Below, in pieces: positions 55,592-64,000 of a stretch of DNA of 64,000 nt. The notes beneath the pieces were generated by a model. It saw nothing but the letters and a program-made list of their open reading frames with translations, had not been told where the DNA came from and did no database searches. Source of the stretch: Neptuniibacter marinus. GTDB taxonomy: Bacteria > Pseudomonadota > Gammaproteobacteria > Pseudomonadales > Balneatricaceae. Each line of letters begins with the position of its first letter. Within the stretch, counting starts at the first letter, position 1. The stretch spans positions 1-64,000 of the forward strand of contig NZ_LUTR01000005.1 in NCBI RefSeq assembly GCF_001597725.1, given 5' to 3'. Both the position numbers and the translations under genes were made by a program.

Positions 55592-56023
55592 ATGAACACT
55601 TCGCAGAAAGATCAATGCGCCTTAACGGAAGAACAGATCTTAAAGGCCCCGGAATCCGACTATATGAACACAGAACAACTCGAATATTTTAGAAGTCGGT
55701 TAATGCAGCTTCATGAATCTATCAGTGGAAGAATCCAATAGGCTAAGAACAAAATGGCTAGTCCCCCTGAACTTAACGATGATAGTGATCGGGCATCTTG
55801 GGAGGAAGAGTGTAGTACTTCATTGCGGATTTTGGATCGAGAACAAAAGCTGCTGCCTAAAATCATCCAATCATTGGAGCGCATACGCCTAGGTACCTAT
55901 GGCTACTGTCTGGAGTCGGATGAACCTATAGGCATTCCACGCCTTTTAGCAAGACCGACTGCTGAATACTGCGCAGACATCAAAGCCGATAGGGAATTAA
56001 AGGAACGTGTTTACCGAGATTAG
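55592..56023 (+). pseudogene. DksA-like gene with in-frame stop
   Basis: Reading from ATG 55592 the frame gives YMNTEQLEYFRSRLMQLHE, as in DksA (YMNEEQLxHF), then meets TAG at 55739-55741. It continues in the same frame with AKNKMASPPELNDDSDRASWEEE and ends at 56023, with SLERIRLGTYGYCLES and ARPTAEYCADIK. The DksA zinc finger has only one Cys in each pair, as in zinc-independent DksA2 proteins. The stop falls in the coiled coil, so the full protein needs read-through. The second part alone could start at 55754. Confidence 0.72.
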
Positions 56024-56196
56024 ATTCTGCAATAATAGGCTTAGTGGAATTTAAGAAAACCAAAACCAAAAGCGATGTAACTTATCAGGCCACATTAGTA
56101 ACGGTTATTCATAATATTTATTGGACTCAAGATACTATTGTTAGAGCTCCGAAAACGGGTAAAGGTTCAAGAGTTTTGCCCAATAAGGATTTACCA

Positions 56197-57450
56197 ATGC
56201 TTTGTCGACTCGCCAGACTATTTATTGCCCTGTTTGTTGTTCTGAGTACCCCTGTACTTGCCGAGCCAAGTTCGACTACTGGTGCGTTTTATGATGTCTC
56301 TTACGTTTGGAGCAAAGATTCTGCCGCTGTGCAGAAGTATCATGACAATGTAGCGCGAATTCTCGGACCTGCGGTAGCTAGACACTTGCGCGTTGTAGTC
56401 GATAATGGTTTGCATGGGGTCATTTATCTACGTCATGGAAACAGTGCAGGTGCGGTACGGGTAGCCCGTGTGCATAGTCAATTACTCAACAGAAAAGGAT
56501 TAGAGGCAGCCGCTCCGGTACTGTCGAAGGATTGGGTCTTAGCAGCTACCGATCGCAACTTAACGAAAACCAAAAAACAAACTGTATTCGCAAAAAACTC
56601 TGAACGATCAAACACCGTTGCCAAACCAACCAGTTCTTCGACTAAAAAGTCCCAAGCAATCCACGACCTAGAGGTTGCTGTGGAAACCTATATCAAAGAC
56701 CTTCGGCAAAGAGGGCGAATAAGCAAGGACGAACGCACAGGCTGGTCAGTATACGACTTCACTAACGGAGAAAAACTGGTCACCATCAACGAGGAGCTTC
56801 AATTTCAATCCGCTAGCCTGATCAAACCCTTTATTGCTGCAGCTTTCTTTCATCAAGTTAAACAAAAAGATCTAATCTACGGGCCAAAAAGTCGACGCCA
56901 TATGGAGCGGATGATCCACCGTTCCAACAACGCTTCCACCAACTGGGTTATTAAGCAAGTGGGTGGTCTGAAGGCGGTACAACGAATACTCAAACAAAAT
57001 TATCCCGGTATATTCCGCGCCACCAGTATCGTCGAATACATTCCTGCAGGCGGAAAGACCTACCGCAACAAGGCCTCAGTTCATGACTATAGTCGCTTTC
57101 TGTATGCTCTATGGAACGATAATATCGCTGGTGCCCGAGAGATAAAGCGTCTTATGTCTTTACCTGGTACTGACCGAATCTACACCGGTGCCGAATCAGT
57201 ACCGGTAGGTACGCAGGTATTCAACAAGACCGGAAGTACTGCTCGATTATGCGCCGACATGGGAATCTTGAACGTGAAGGGACCTGATGGGAAACGCTAC
57301 CCCTATATCCTTATTGGCATTATCGAAAAGCAAGAAAAAGCACGTAACTATACCACCTGGATACGCGATCGAGCCGAAGTGATACGGGACGTATCCAACA
57401 TCGTTTATCAAGGTATTGCCCAGAAGCATAATTTTACTGATGTGCTTTGA
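56197..57450 (+). CDS. Exported class A beta-lactamase-like serine hydrolase
   Basis: The ATG at 56197 has AAGGAT seven bases upstream and starts a signal peptide (MLCRLARLFIALFVV, cleaved near LAEPSS); the longer frame to 56044 is not supported. A ~120-residue N-terminal region is unknown. Then comes a serine-hydrolase domain with SLIK (Ser 207, Lys 210), SNN (243-245) and KTG (344-346), the three motifs of class A beta-lactamases. A clear Glu166-type omega loop is not seen. It may be a beta-lactamase or a peptidoglycan enzyme. Confidence 0.78.
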   Translation: MLCRLARLFIALFVVLSTPVLAEPSSTTGAFYDVSYVWSKDSAAVQKYHDNVARILGPAVARHLRVVVDNGLHGVIYLRHGNSAGAVRVARVHSQLLNRKGLEAAAPVLSKDWVLAATDRNLTKTKKQTVFAKNSERSNTVAKPTSSSTKKSQAIHDLEVAVETYIKDLRQRGRISKDERTGWSVYDFTNGEKLVTINEELQFQSASLIKPFIAAAFFHQVKQKDLIYGPKSRRHMERMIHRSNNASTNWVIKQVGGLKAVQRILKQNYPGIFRATSIVEYIPAGGKTYRNKASVHDYSRFLYALWNDNIAGAREIKRLMSLPGTDRIYTGAESVPVGTQVFNKTGSTARLCADMGILNVKGPDGKRYPYILIGIIEKQEKARNYTTWIRDRAEVIRDVSNIVYQGIAQKHNFTDVL

Positions 57451-57505
57451 TTGAACTCTGCTAAAGTCGCGTTGATCATGCCGCTTCAGGTTGAAAGCAG
57501 GGACC

Positions 57506-57634
57506 GTGGCTAGATATCCTGTGCTTGAATCTGTACTTTGTCATTTGGGGTTAAGAGAAGAATGGGGCGATTATTTTATCGGCAGCGCTTTTGGACTGCT
57601 TGATAACGATGGCGTTCGTGAGTCGAGTAGATAG
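57506..57634 (+). CDS. Possible 42-residue protein
   Basis: GTG start with AGGG four bases before; encodes a short frame containing LGLREEWGDYFIGSAFGLL. It could be the end of a decayed gene. No family known to me. Confidence 0.25.
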   Translation: MARYPVLESVLCHLGLREEWGDYFIGSAFGLLDNDGVRESSR

Positions 57635-57842
57635 GTTATTTTCAATACAGGGCTACCAAGTATCACCACTGATTAATTCTAACTTGCCACACAATACTGT
57701 CATGAGCATCCTGAAGGGGAATCTGAAATTGTCTGATCTCAACCTTTCAGATGAACAGCTTGATGTTGTATCTCTGGCAGTAAACGGAATCCTTACCAAT
57801 CAAGAAGCATTCAAAAGGCTTGGGATCACTTTAAACAAATAG
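57591..57842 (+). CDS. Small hypothetical protein, possible antitoxin-like
   Basis: The frame gives up to 83 residues; a later ATG at 57702 would give 46 (MSILKGNLKLSDLNLSDEQL and on to LGITLNK). The segment DEQLDVVSLAVNGILTNQEA loosely recalls VbhA-type antitoxins, but the match is by eye and weak. It lies between the hydrolase and the CoiA-like gene. The bases from 57843 to 57987 show nothing else. Confidence 0.35.
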   Translation: MDCLITMAFVSRVDRLFSIQGYQVSPLINSNLPHNTVMSILKGNLKLSDLNLSDEQLDVVSLAVNGILTNQEAFKRLGITLNK

Positions 57843-57987
57843 TAGTCACCTACCTGAACATGAATCGGCCTCATATTCATCTAGCTCTCTGCTAGGATAG
57901 ACATTAATATCAATAGCTAGAAGTTCGGTTAGTAAATTGATAAATAAAGGATAAATCCTCGGTAACTTAAACGAACAAGGAATTGTT

Positions 57988-58782
57988 TTGAGCAAAGTAC
58001 CATTCGCACTGGAATTAGATACTCAAAAGTATGTTGACGTTCACGACGTAAAACGTGGCCTCAAATGTAACTGTATCTGCCCATCATGCAAAACACCTCT
58101 CTCAGCCAAGCAAGGTGATGAGAATGCATGGCATTTTGCTCATGCGACCCGAAGCACATCTGACAAAACAGTTACGAATTGCGAATACTCTTTTTACGTT
58201 TCAGTAACTCAAATGGCGAAACAGTTGTTTATGGACAGGGGAAGTTTGTCGCTGTCGCTCCCTGCATACAACTACAGAGTTCAAAGCAGTACTTCAAACT
58301 CGTTTTATACCTCTACTAGAGAAGTCCTGATTACCGAGGCCTCAAGCATAAGCCTTAATATTCAGGGAATAGAGACAAAGCTTTCAAGACACGCAGCTGA
58401 TGTTCTTGGCAAAGTACGGGGTTTCCCATTTATCATCATTTTCACCCATCCCGAGAAACGCTTCGAAATCGATATAGAATTGCTGGATGGCGAAAGAGCG
58501 GGAATTATTGGTATCGACCTTACTGATAGTGTATCCATCTTTCATAATCAGAAAGGTGCTTCCATCACGTCGTTCAAAGAGGCCTTGTCAGCCTATTTGT
58601 TTGATGAAATAGAGCATATCAAGTGGCTCTATCATCCAAGAGAAAGTTCGGTTATCGAAAAAGCGGCACAGCATTTAGAAAAAGAGTCATCTATAGATAA
58701 GAGCTCCCGTCTGGACCCTGCTAAAGAGATGGACTTCATAGATAGAGCACTGGCAGGCTTCCACCTAAACCGAGGTAAATAA
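57988..58782 (+). CDS. CoiA-like zinc-finger protein of unknown function
   Basis: TTG start with AAGGA eight bases before it. The 264-residue protein starts with a CoiA-like zinc module: CICPSCKTPLSAKQGDENAW, then HFAH. In competence protein CoiA this precedes a nuclease domain. Here the middle has FEIDIELLDGERAGIIGIDL, which could be a PD-(D/E)xK-like core, but this is not certain. The next gene starts 3 bases after the stop, so the two form an operon. It may be a DNA-processing or defence protein. Confidence 0.6.
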   Translation: MSKVPFALELDTQKYVDVHDVKRGLKCNCICPSCKTPLSAKQGDENAWHFAHATRSTSDKTVTNCEYSFYVSVTQMAKQLFMDRGSLSLSLPAYNYRVQSSTSNSFYTSTREVLITEASSISLNIQGIETKLSRHAADVLGKVRGFPFIIIFTHPEKRFEIDIELLDGERAGIIGIDLTDSVSIFHNQKGASITSFKEALSAYLFDEIEHIKWLYHPRESSVIEKAAQHLEKESSIDKSSRLDPAKEMDFIDRALAGFHLNRGK

Positions 58783-58785
58783 CTC

Positions 58786-60048
58786 ATGCCGAACATACCT
58801 CAAGTAGAAAAAAATAAACGAGAAGAACCTTCGAAATTTAAGATCAAATTCCCAAAAAACAATTTCGGATATCTTCCTCCTGCAGAAGACTTTTTCGAGC
58901 TTTTGAATCTCAAAGTCTCACCATTTCATCTGCTATCTGAAATAGAAGCAGAAACAGAGGAGAAGCTGCCTGTAGGTCGAAATCAGCTATACAACATTGT
59001 TAAAGATGGCATCAGTCAAAAAATTAAAAACAAACTACTGTCATACCTCAATCGTGTTGCACCTGAACTCACCCTCAATTTCAAATTCAGTATTGGCTTA
59101 TTCAAGAAACTATACGAATCCAACAAACTTGGTGCCAATGCGGGAGCTTGGCTATCAATGCTAACGGGGTTTAATCGTTCAAGATCATCCGATCAGCTTG
59201 ATTTGCTTGTTCAGTTTATAGAGGAGAGATCGCATGCAGAGCTTGGTCTGTGTAAGCAGGCCAACCGTGTTAGGAAACAAGACTTAACTGGCCACGAACA
59301 AGCACTATTCATTTCAGGCTTTCTGTCTGATCACTCTTTGGTCCCCAAAGAGGTTTTGAATGACTACTGCGATCAAGTAGTAAGAAATGACTCAGGCCTC
59401 GAATTCGATCAGCTGGCAGTGATAAAGTTTCTACTTTTCACCTGGTCAGACTTCTACCTCTCAGCCATAGCTTCATACGAAATTGGCACACGAAACTACA
59501 TGCAACGCTTGGGGTTGGTTGTAGAGTGGGATGCTGATACAAGTATCCAAAAATCCATGCCCGACCTTTTTAATGAAGATACAAAGAGAAATTCAGCATT
59601 TAACAATTTGCTAGAACTGACTAAAAAACTTCATAGCAAAGGTGAGGAGCTCAGTTGGCGTGAATTCTCCAGAATGATTCCGATCAACGGTCAAACTGAA
59701 GAAAAGCAGAATAATTACGATTCGACTTCATTTGCCGATAAACAATACAAGACCCTTAGGCGCTGGCGATCAGGAAGAGATCTACCTTCAAGGAAGCTTC
59801 TTTCTCAATTCATTACGTCTTTTTGTGAGAGTAAAACCCTTGAGCATCAGCTCATAATGGAGCGCTTTACGATAGCTCTCGCTATTGATTCCTGGATTAG
59901 AAAATGGGACGAGTGGTTGGAATCGAATGGTATAGCTGCTGATGTGAGGCATGAATTAATCCAATCAGTTCTAAATCACTACGATGCACATCTGGCTCAG
60001 ATGAAAGAGAACCATGCAGAAATTCTTGAAGATGATAAGGCCGCATAG
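58786..60048 (+). CDS. Unknown protein paired with the CoiA-like gene
   Basis: The 420-residue, mostly helical protein has no family I know. Two segments look like DNA-binding helices: GRNQLYNIVKDGISQKIKNK near 65-85, and KTLRRWRSGRDLPSRKLLSQF near 325-345, which has the style of a lambda-repressor-type recognition region. No membrane segment or signal. It starts 3 bases after the CoiA-like gene and ends before two opposite-strand micro-genes. The pair precedes the type I operon. Confidence 0.6.
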   Translation: MPNIPQVEKNKREEPSKFKIKFPKNNFGYLPPAEDFFELLNLKVSPFHLLSEIEAETEEKLPVGRNQLYNIVKDGISQKIKNKLLSYLNRVAPELTLNFKFSIGLFKKLYESNKLGANAGAWLSMLTGFNRSRSSDQLDLLVQFIEERSHAELGLCKQANRVRKQDLTGHEQALFISGFLSDHSLVPKEVLNDYCDQVVRNDSGLEFDQLAVIKFLLFTWSDFYLSAIASYEIGTRNYMQRLGLVVEWDADTSIQKSMPDLFNEDTKRNSAFNNLLELTKKLHSKGEELSWREFSRMIPINGQTEEKQNNYDSTSFADKQYKTLRRWRSGRDLPSRKLLSQFITSFCESKTLEHQLIMERFTIALAIDSWIRKWDEWLESNGIAADVRHELIQSVLNHYDAHLAQMKENHAEILEDDKAA

Positions 60049-60070
60049 CGGCCTTATTAGTCAGTGAAGA

Positions 60071-60211
60071 TTAGTTATCTTCTTCATCATCAGAGTCATG
60101 GGTTCTTTCGTACCAGTCCTCTGGGCGCTCATCTTCACCACGGCTTTGCCAATAAGCATCATGTTCAGGGTCTAACTGGCATGAACGGTTGTCATCATCA
60201 TGTTGAGCCAT
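60071..60211 (-). CDS. 46-residue acidic micro-protein
   Basis: Found by reading the minus strand: a perfect AAAGGAGGT ribosome site lies eight bases before the ATG. The product is acidic (MAQHDDDNRSCQLDPEHDAY start, DSDDEEDN end) with WQSRGEDERPEDWYERTH. The ribosome site lies within the end of the gene before it, so the two are coupled. No known family. Confidence 0.65.
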   Translation of the reverse strand: MAQHDDDNRSCQLDPEHDAYWQSRGEDERPEDWYERTHDSDDEEDN

Positions 60212-60213
60212 TC

Positions 60214-60351
60214 TCATTTACCTCCTTTCTTGGCGATAGTTCGGGTAGCGCGAGCAGTAAAGCTATCTGAACTCACTTGGCCGCCAGACTTTTTTGCTTC
60301 CGCGCTATGGATACGTTTTACAGCTTTTGGGGTCATCTTTGTTGTCGTCAT
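60214..60351 (-). CDS. 45-residue basic micro-protein (SMP-like)
   Basis: The ATG has AGGAG eight bases upstream. The product (MTPKAVKRIHSAEAKKSGGQ, then SSDSFTARATRTIAKK) resembles short seed-maturation-type proteins with RIQSAxAKxxGGxVxxxSFAARAQSAA found in bacteria and on mobile elements. It is followed by the acidic micro-protein, so one basic and one acidic small protein are made from one mRNA. Confidence 0.68.
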   Translation of the reverse strand: MTTTKMTPKAVKRIHSAEAKKSGGQVSSDSFTARATRTIAKKGGK

Positions 60352-60608
60352 AATCAATCTCCTAAAATGGTTTAATTAGCTGGTCATCAGCCAGCGCAAG
60401 AGATGATCGTTCTTTTGAAATTGAAAAAGGTGGGGGGGAAAGTATTTTATTTTTGATATAAAACTAAATTTCTCATATCAGCGAGTTATGTATTTGTCCT
60501 ATGGGCTTGTAGTACACTGATTTCCAATAAAAAAGAGGCAGCGGATGCTTCATCTCATCACCGCTGTATATGTACCTTTGTATTTAGGAAAGTAAGTAAG
60601 GAACAGCA

Positions 60609-62285
60609 GTGTCTGATTTCAAAAAGATTGAACAGTTAGAAAAGCGCCTGTGGTCTGCGGCAGATAGTTTACGAGCGAACACAGGGCTTACCGCACAAGA
60701 GTATTCCCGCCCGATTCTGGGGCTGATTTTCCTGCGTTATGCAGAGTTTCGTTTCGAAAATGCTAAAGCAAAGCTGGAAGGTCAATCCAGCCGCCGCCGT
60801 GGCGGTGATATCAAGAGCCGTATTCAGGCAGAAGGGGCGATGTATGTGCCAGAGGAGGCGCTGTACTCCAATCTTTTGAAACTGCCGGAAAGCACCAATA
60901 TCGGCCTGAATATCAATGAGGCAATGAAGGCTCTGGAAGCGGATAATGAAGCTATTAAAGATGCGCTGCCTAAATCCTATACCCGCTTTGATAACACCAT
61001 TCTGAAAGACCTTCTGAAGAATTTTGCCGCCATCGATTTTGGCATGGGGTCAGATGTATTCGGGCGTATCTATGAGTACTTCCTGAATGAGTTTGCCAAA
61101 ACTGAAGGTCAGGGCGGTGGTGAGTTCTTCACGCCGTCTACACTGGTACGTTTGATCACAGAGATTATCGAGCCTTACCACGGCAAAGTGTTCGACCCTG
61201 CTTGCGGTTCGGGTGGTATGTTTGTGAGCTGCGCGAACTTTGTTGAAGAGCACTCTTTATCTCAAGGGCAGTCATCTCAGGAACAGAGAGACGCTTCAGA
61301 TCACCTTTCTATCTTCGGTCAGGAGAAAACTGGGGATACGGTTCGCCTGAGTAAGATGAACCTGGCAGTCCATGGTCTGCAGGGCGATATTCGTGAAGGT
61401 AACTCCTATTACGAAGATATTCATAACTGCGCGGGTAATTTCGACTTTGTAATGGCGAACCCGCCATTTAATGTTAACGAGATCCAGAAAGATCGTTTAG
61501 TTGATGACAAAGCACGCTTCCCATTTGGTATGCCACGTACCGATAACGGTAACTATCTATGGATTCAGATGTTCTATGCGGCACTGAACGAAAAGGGCCG
61601 TGCAGGTTTTGTTATGGCGAATTCTGCCAGTGATGCCCGTGCGTCTGAGCAGGATATCCGTCAGCAACTGATCGAAGCCAAAGCTGTGGATGTGATGATC
61701 GCGGTATCCAGCAACTTTTTCTATACCGTAACCCTGCCATGCTCACTCTGGTTCTTTGATAAATCTAAGAAAGGCACGGATCGGGAAGATAAAGTCCTGT
61801 TTATCGATGCTCGCCATATCTTCCGTCAGGTCACCCGTGCGGTACGCGATTACACCAGCGAGCAGCTGAACTTTATTGCTAATATCGTGCGCCTTTATCG
61901 TGGGGAAGCAGTCGATAATACCTACCTTGAACAGCATCCAGATGACGTACAGGGAAGTACTAATGTCGCGGGAGACAGGACGTCGGGAGCGACCGAAGCC
62001 AATAAGGGCGATTGGGCTGTCGATAAGCACTTCACCGAGGGTCAGTATCAAGATATTGCTGGGCTATGTAAGGTCGCAACGATTGAAGAGATCAAAGAAC
62101 AAGGCTGGTCGCTGAACCCTGGGCGCTATGTGGGTGTAGCTGCCGGTGAAGAAGAGAATGATGAAGATTTTGTGGTTAAGTTGGAGACGCTTCAGGAGGA
62201 GCTTTTGGTATTGAATTCAGAGGCTCATGAGCTGGAGCAAGCCATAGCTAACAATGTGGTGAAAGCATTAGGAACTATGTCGTGA
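60609..62285 (+). CDS. hsdM: Type I restriction-modification methyltransferase (HsdM)
   Basis: The 558-residue N6-adenine methylase has the HsdM N-terminal domain ([20 protein letters not shown]), AdoMet motif [10 protein letters not shown] near 197 and catalytic NPPF near 284. Start is GTG with AAGGA upstream. Overlaps hsdS by 4 bases. Its codon use is richer in CTG and GC than the flanking core genes, a sign of transfer. It modifies the sequence chosen by HsdS. The hsdR gene is not in the window and may lie further right. Confidence 0.92.
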   Translation: MSDFKKIEQLEKRLWSAADSLRANTGLTAQEYSRPILGLIFLRYAEFRFENAKAKLEGQSSRRRGGDIKSRIQAEGAMYVPEEALYSNLLKLPESTNIGLNINEAMKALEADNEAIKDALPKSYTRFDNTILKDLLKNFAAIDFGMGSDVFGRIYEYFLNEFAKTEGQGGGEFFTPSTLVRLITEIIEPYHGKVFDPACGSGGMFVSCANFVEEHSLSQGQSSQEQRDASDHLSIFGQEKTGDTVRLSKMNLAVHGLQGDIREGNSYYEDIHNCAGNFDFVMANPPFNVNEIQKDRLVDDKARFPFGMPRTDNGNYLWIQMFYAALNEKGRAGFVMANSASDARASEQDIRQQLIEAKAVDVMIAVSSNFFYTVTLPCSLWFFDKSKKGTDREDKVLFIDARHIFRQVTRAVRDYTSEQLNFIANIVRLYRGEAVDNTYLEQHPDDVQGSTNVAGDRTSGATEANKGDWAVDKHFTEGQYQDIAGLCKVATIEEIKEQGWSLNPGRYVGVAAGEEENDEDFVVKLETLQEELLVLNSEAHELEQAIANNVVKALGTMS

Positions 62286-63517
62286 GCCTAGAAGGTGAGG
62301 TTTTTACATTGGATGAACTTGGCTATTTAGGTCGAGGAAAATCCAAACATAGACCCCGTAATGACCCCCAACTGTATGGGGGGGGGTACCCATTTGTACA
62401 AACTGGTGATGTAAAGGCAGCAAACCTTTACTTGAAGAACTACTCGGGAACATATAATGATTTTGGTTTAGCTCAGAGCAAGCTTTGGAAAAAAGGCACT
62501 CTTGTTATTACGATTGCAGCCAATATCGCAGAAACAGCAGTATTAGGACAGGATTCATGCTTCCCTGATAGCGTCGTTGGCTTTGAGCCAAATGAAGATA
62601 AAGTTAACTCTTTTTTTATCAAATACTACATCGATCACATTAAGCGTGAAATGCAGAGTATTTCTCAAGGAACCACTCAAGACAACTTGAGTTTAGAAAA
62701 ACTAAGAACTTTCAAGCTTAAAGTCCCTTGTAAGCAAAGTGTTGACAAAATCACTGAGGTTTTACTTAGTTACGACAACCTAATCGAAAATAACAACCGT
62801 CGTATCGCTATTCTGGAAGAGATGGCTCAATCCCTCTACCGTGAGTGGTTTGTTAAATTTCGTTTCCCAGGGCATGACCAGTGCCAGATGGTTGATTCAC
62901 CACTTGGGATGATTCCTGAGGAATGGGAGATACGAAAGCTCGAAGACGTTGCAGATGTTAACCCTGAATCCATTAAGCCTAAATCAGCACCTGAGCAAAT
63001 TCATTATATTGATATTAAAAGCGTATCCACTGGAAAAATAGACGAAGTACGCACCCTAAGCTTCTCTGAAGCGCCAAGCAGAGCAAGAAGAATAGTTAGG
63101 GATCAGGATGTTATTTGGGCTACAGTAAGACCGAACCGTAGGCAGTTTTCATATATCTGCAAGCCTATTGAAAATACGATAGCCTCAACAGGATTTGCAG
63201 TTCTTAGAGCAAAGAACATTCCTGCAAGCTATCTTTATTTCTTCACTACGACTGATAGTTTTACGTCATATCTAGTAAATCATGCTTCTGGGGCTGCATA
63301 CCCAGCAGTAAACACATCAGATTTTAATAACGCTGATATTCTGTTGCCAAGTGATGGCATTCTTGCCCAGTTTGATAATGCGGTTAAAGAAACATTGATC
63401 TTAAGTGAAAATCTTAAGCGCAAAAACGAAAATTTAAGAAAACAACGCGACCTTCTGCTCCCCAAGCTAATCAGCGGCCAGATCGATCTGAGCCAGGCAG
63501 AGCAAGCTTTAGCATGA
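62282..63517 (+). CDS. hsdS: Type I restriction specificity subunit (HsdS)
   Basis: The 411-residue protein has two target-recognition domains, each followed by a conserved helix: [15 protein letters not shown] after the first (near 190) and [19 protein letters not shown] at the end. The start is GTG at 62282 inside the end of hsdM. The recognition domains are more AT-rich than hsdM, as usual for these swapped parts. Its stop overlaps the next ATG. Confidence 0.9.
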   Translation: MSLEGEVFTLDELGYLGRGKSKHRPRNDPQLYGGGYPFVQTGDVKAANLYLKNYSGTYNDFGLAQSKLWKKGTLVITIAANIAETAVLGQDSCFPDSVVGFEPNEDKVNSFFIKYYIDHIKREMQSISQGTTQDNLSLEKLRTFKLKVPCKQSVDKITEVLLSYDNLIENNNRRIAILEEMAQSLYREWFVKFRFPGHDQCQMVDSPLGMIPEEWEIRKLEDVADVNPESIKPKSAPEQIHYIDIKSVSTGKIDEVRTLSFSEAPSRARRIVRDQDVIWATVRPNRRQFSYICKPIENTIASTGFAVLRAKNIPASYLYFFTTTDSFTSYLVNHASGAAYPAVNTSDFNNADILLPSDGILAQFDNAVKETLILSENLKRKNENLRKQRDLLLPKLISGQIDLSQAEQALA

Positions 63518-64000
63518 TTATTCACTGCACTCAGAAGCTATCTGCCAAGTTAAAGAGTGCTGGCCATGCGGTAAGTACAACACCACTGGTTTCTGCTCAG
63601 TGTTCAGACAGCACAGAGAGTTCCATTGGTTCATGGCACGCTAATATCACTACAATTCAGCGTCGTCAGTGCGTGGTGTTCTGCCATGACCAGACCCGTT
63701 TTGCGCTGGTGTTGATCGGCGCTACAGCAAAAGAGCTGAAAGCAATCGATTACTGGTTTAGCGATCTGTTAGTGAACACCTTGCTGAAAGCGGGTGTTGA
63801 TCCCGTCCTGATCAAATCGACCTGTCAGCAACTACCTGCACTGCAATTTGATACAGCTTGCAACCGCTCAGTACAGGGCACACTGAATCAGTTGATTCAG
63901 GAGCTGGAATGGACTGTTCAGTATGATGGTATCTCAGTAATGGATCTACCGATTTACAGCACCTGTGTGAGATTAAGTAAGCGCCCTTGTCGAATCAAGG
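63514..64000 (+). CDS. DUF6933-type protein within the restriction operon (partial)
   Basis: The ATG overlaps the hsdS stop (ATGA) and the frame is open to the edge: 162 codons. It begins [13 protein letters not shown] and has GSWHAN and RRQCVVFCHDQTRFALVL. This style fits small DUF6933-like proteins of unknown function. Tight coupling to hsdS suggests a role with the restriction system or that it is cargo in the operon. The 3' end is missing. Confidence 0.7.
   Translation, partial: MIIHCTQKLSAKLKSAGHAVSTTPLVSAQCSDSTESSIGSWHANITTIQRRQCVVFCHDQTRFALVLIGATAKELKAIDYWFSDLLVNTLLKAGVDPVLIKSTCQQLPALQFDTACNRSVQGTLNQLIQELEWTVQYDGISVMDLPIYSTCVRLSKRPCRIK

Noticed and set aside
60064-60270. Plus-strand frame of 68 codons after the unknown protein gene
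   Set aside because: His-rich mirror of two minus-strand micro-genes that have perfect ribosome sites.

Overview
The window looks like chromosomal DNA of a marine gammaproteobacterium. My guess is an Oceanospirillaceae-type organism such as Neptuniibacter or Amphritea; this is inferred from gene content and protein style, not from a marker gene. Evidence for a Gram-negative host includes an outer-membrane porin, many Sec-exported periplasmic proteins and a complete periplasmic quinoprotein alcohol oxidation system. GC content is modest and T-rich. No rRNA, tRNA, CRISPR array or intact insertion sequence was recognised.

Bases 1-3.7 kb hold an S9 peptidase and a porin. Bases 4.1-35.8 kb form one large PQQ-dependent alcohol oxidation regulon. 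Its content matches the exa/erc/ped loci of Pseudomonas: ercA with its hybrid kinase, a NosP-NahK pair, ErbR, a CxxxCW protein, a taurine-type ABC importer, an MFS carrier, the Ped ABC exporter with its beta-propeller and binding protein, a small exported protein, a response regulator - histidine kinase - response regulator block, a pentapeptide protein, a calcium-type PQQ alcohol dehydrogenase, cytochrome c550, three quinoprotein-associated periplasmic proteins, a lanthanide-type PQQ alcohol dehydrogenase and an NAD aldehyde dehydrogenase. The expected flow is alcohol to aldehyde in the periplasm by either quinoprotein, electrons to cytochrome c550, and aldehyde to acid by ExaC. No PQQ biosynthesis genes (pqqABCDE) are in the window.

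Bases 36-54.7 kb are mostly housekeeping or unremarkable: a D-lactate dehydrogenase-type flavoprotein, a lipoate ligase-like protein, a cysteine-cluster protein, a GST, a voltage-gated channel with an unusual selectivity filter, RarD, an RhlE-type helicase, a ParA-like ATPase, a histidine kinase split by a one-base frameshift next to an EAL response regulator, and a LysR / thioesterase / MFS block. A zeta-toxin remnant lies beside the LysR gene.

From about 54.7 kb to the end the DNA is accessory. It holds debris of an older type I restriction system, a DksA-like gene interrupted by an in-frame stop, an exported class A beta-lactamase-like serine hydrolase, a CoiA-like plus unknown two-gene operon, two overlapping micro-genes, and a live type I restriction-modification operon (hsdM, hsdS, a DUF6933-type gene running off the end). 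The hsdR gene is not in the window. The two-gene unit at 57988-60048 is the best candidate here for an undescribed system.
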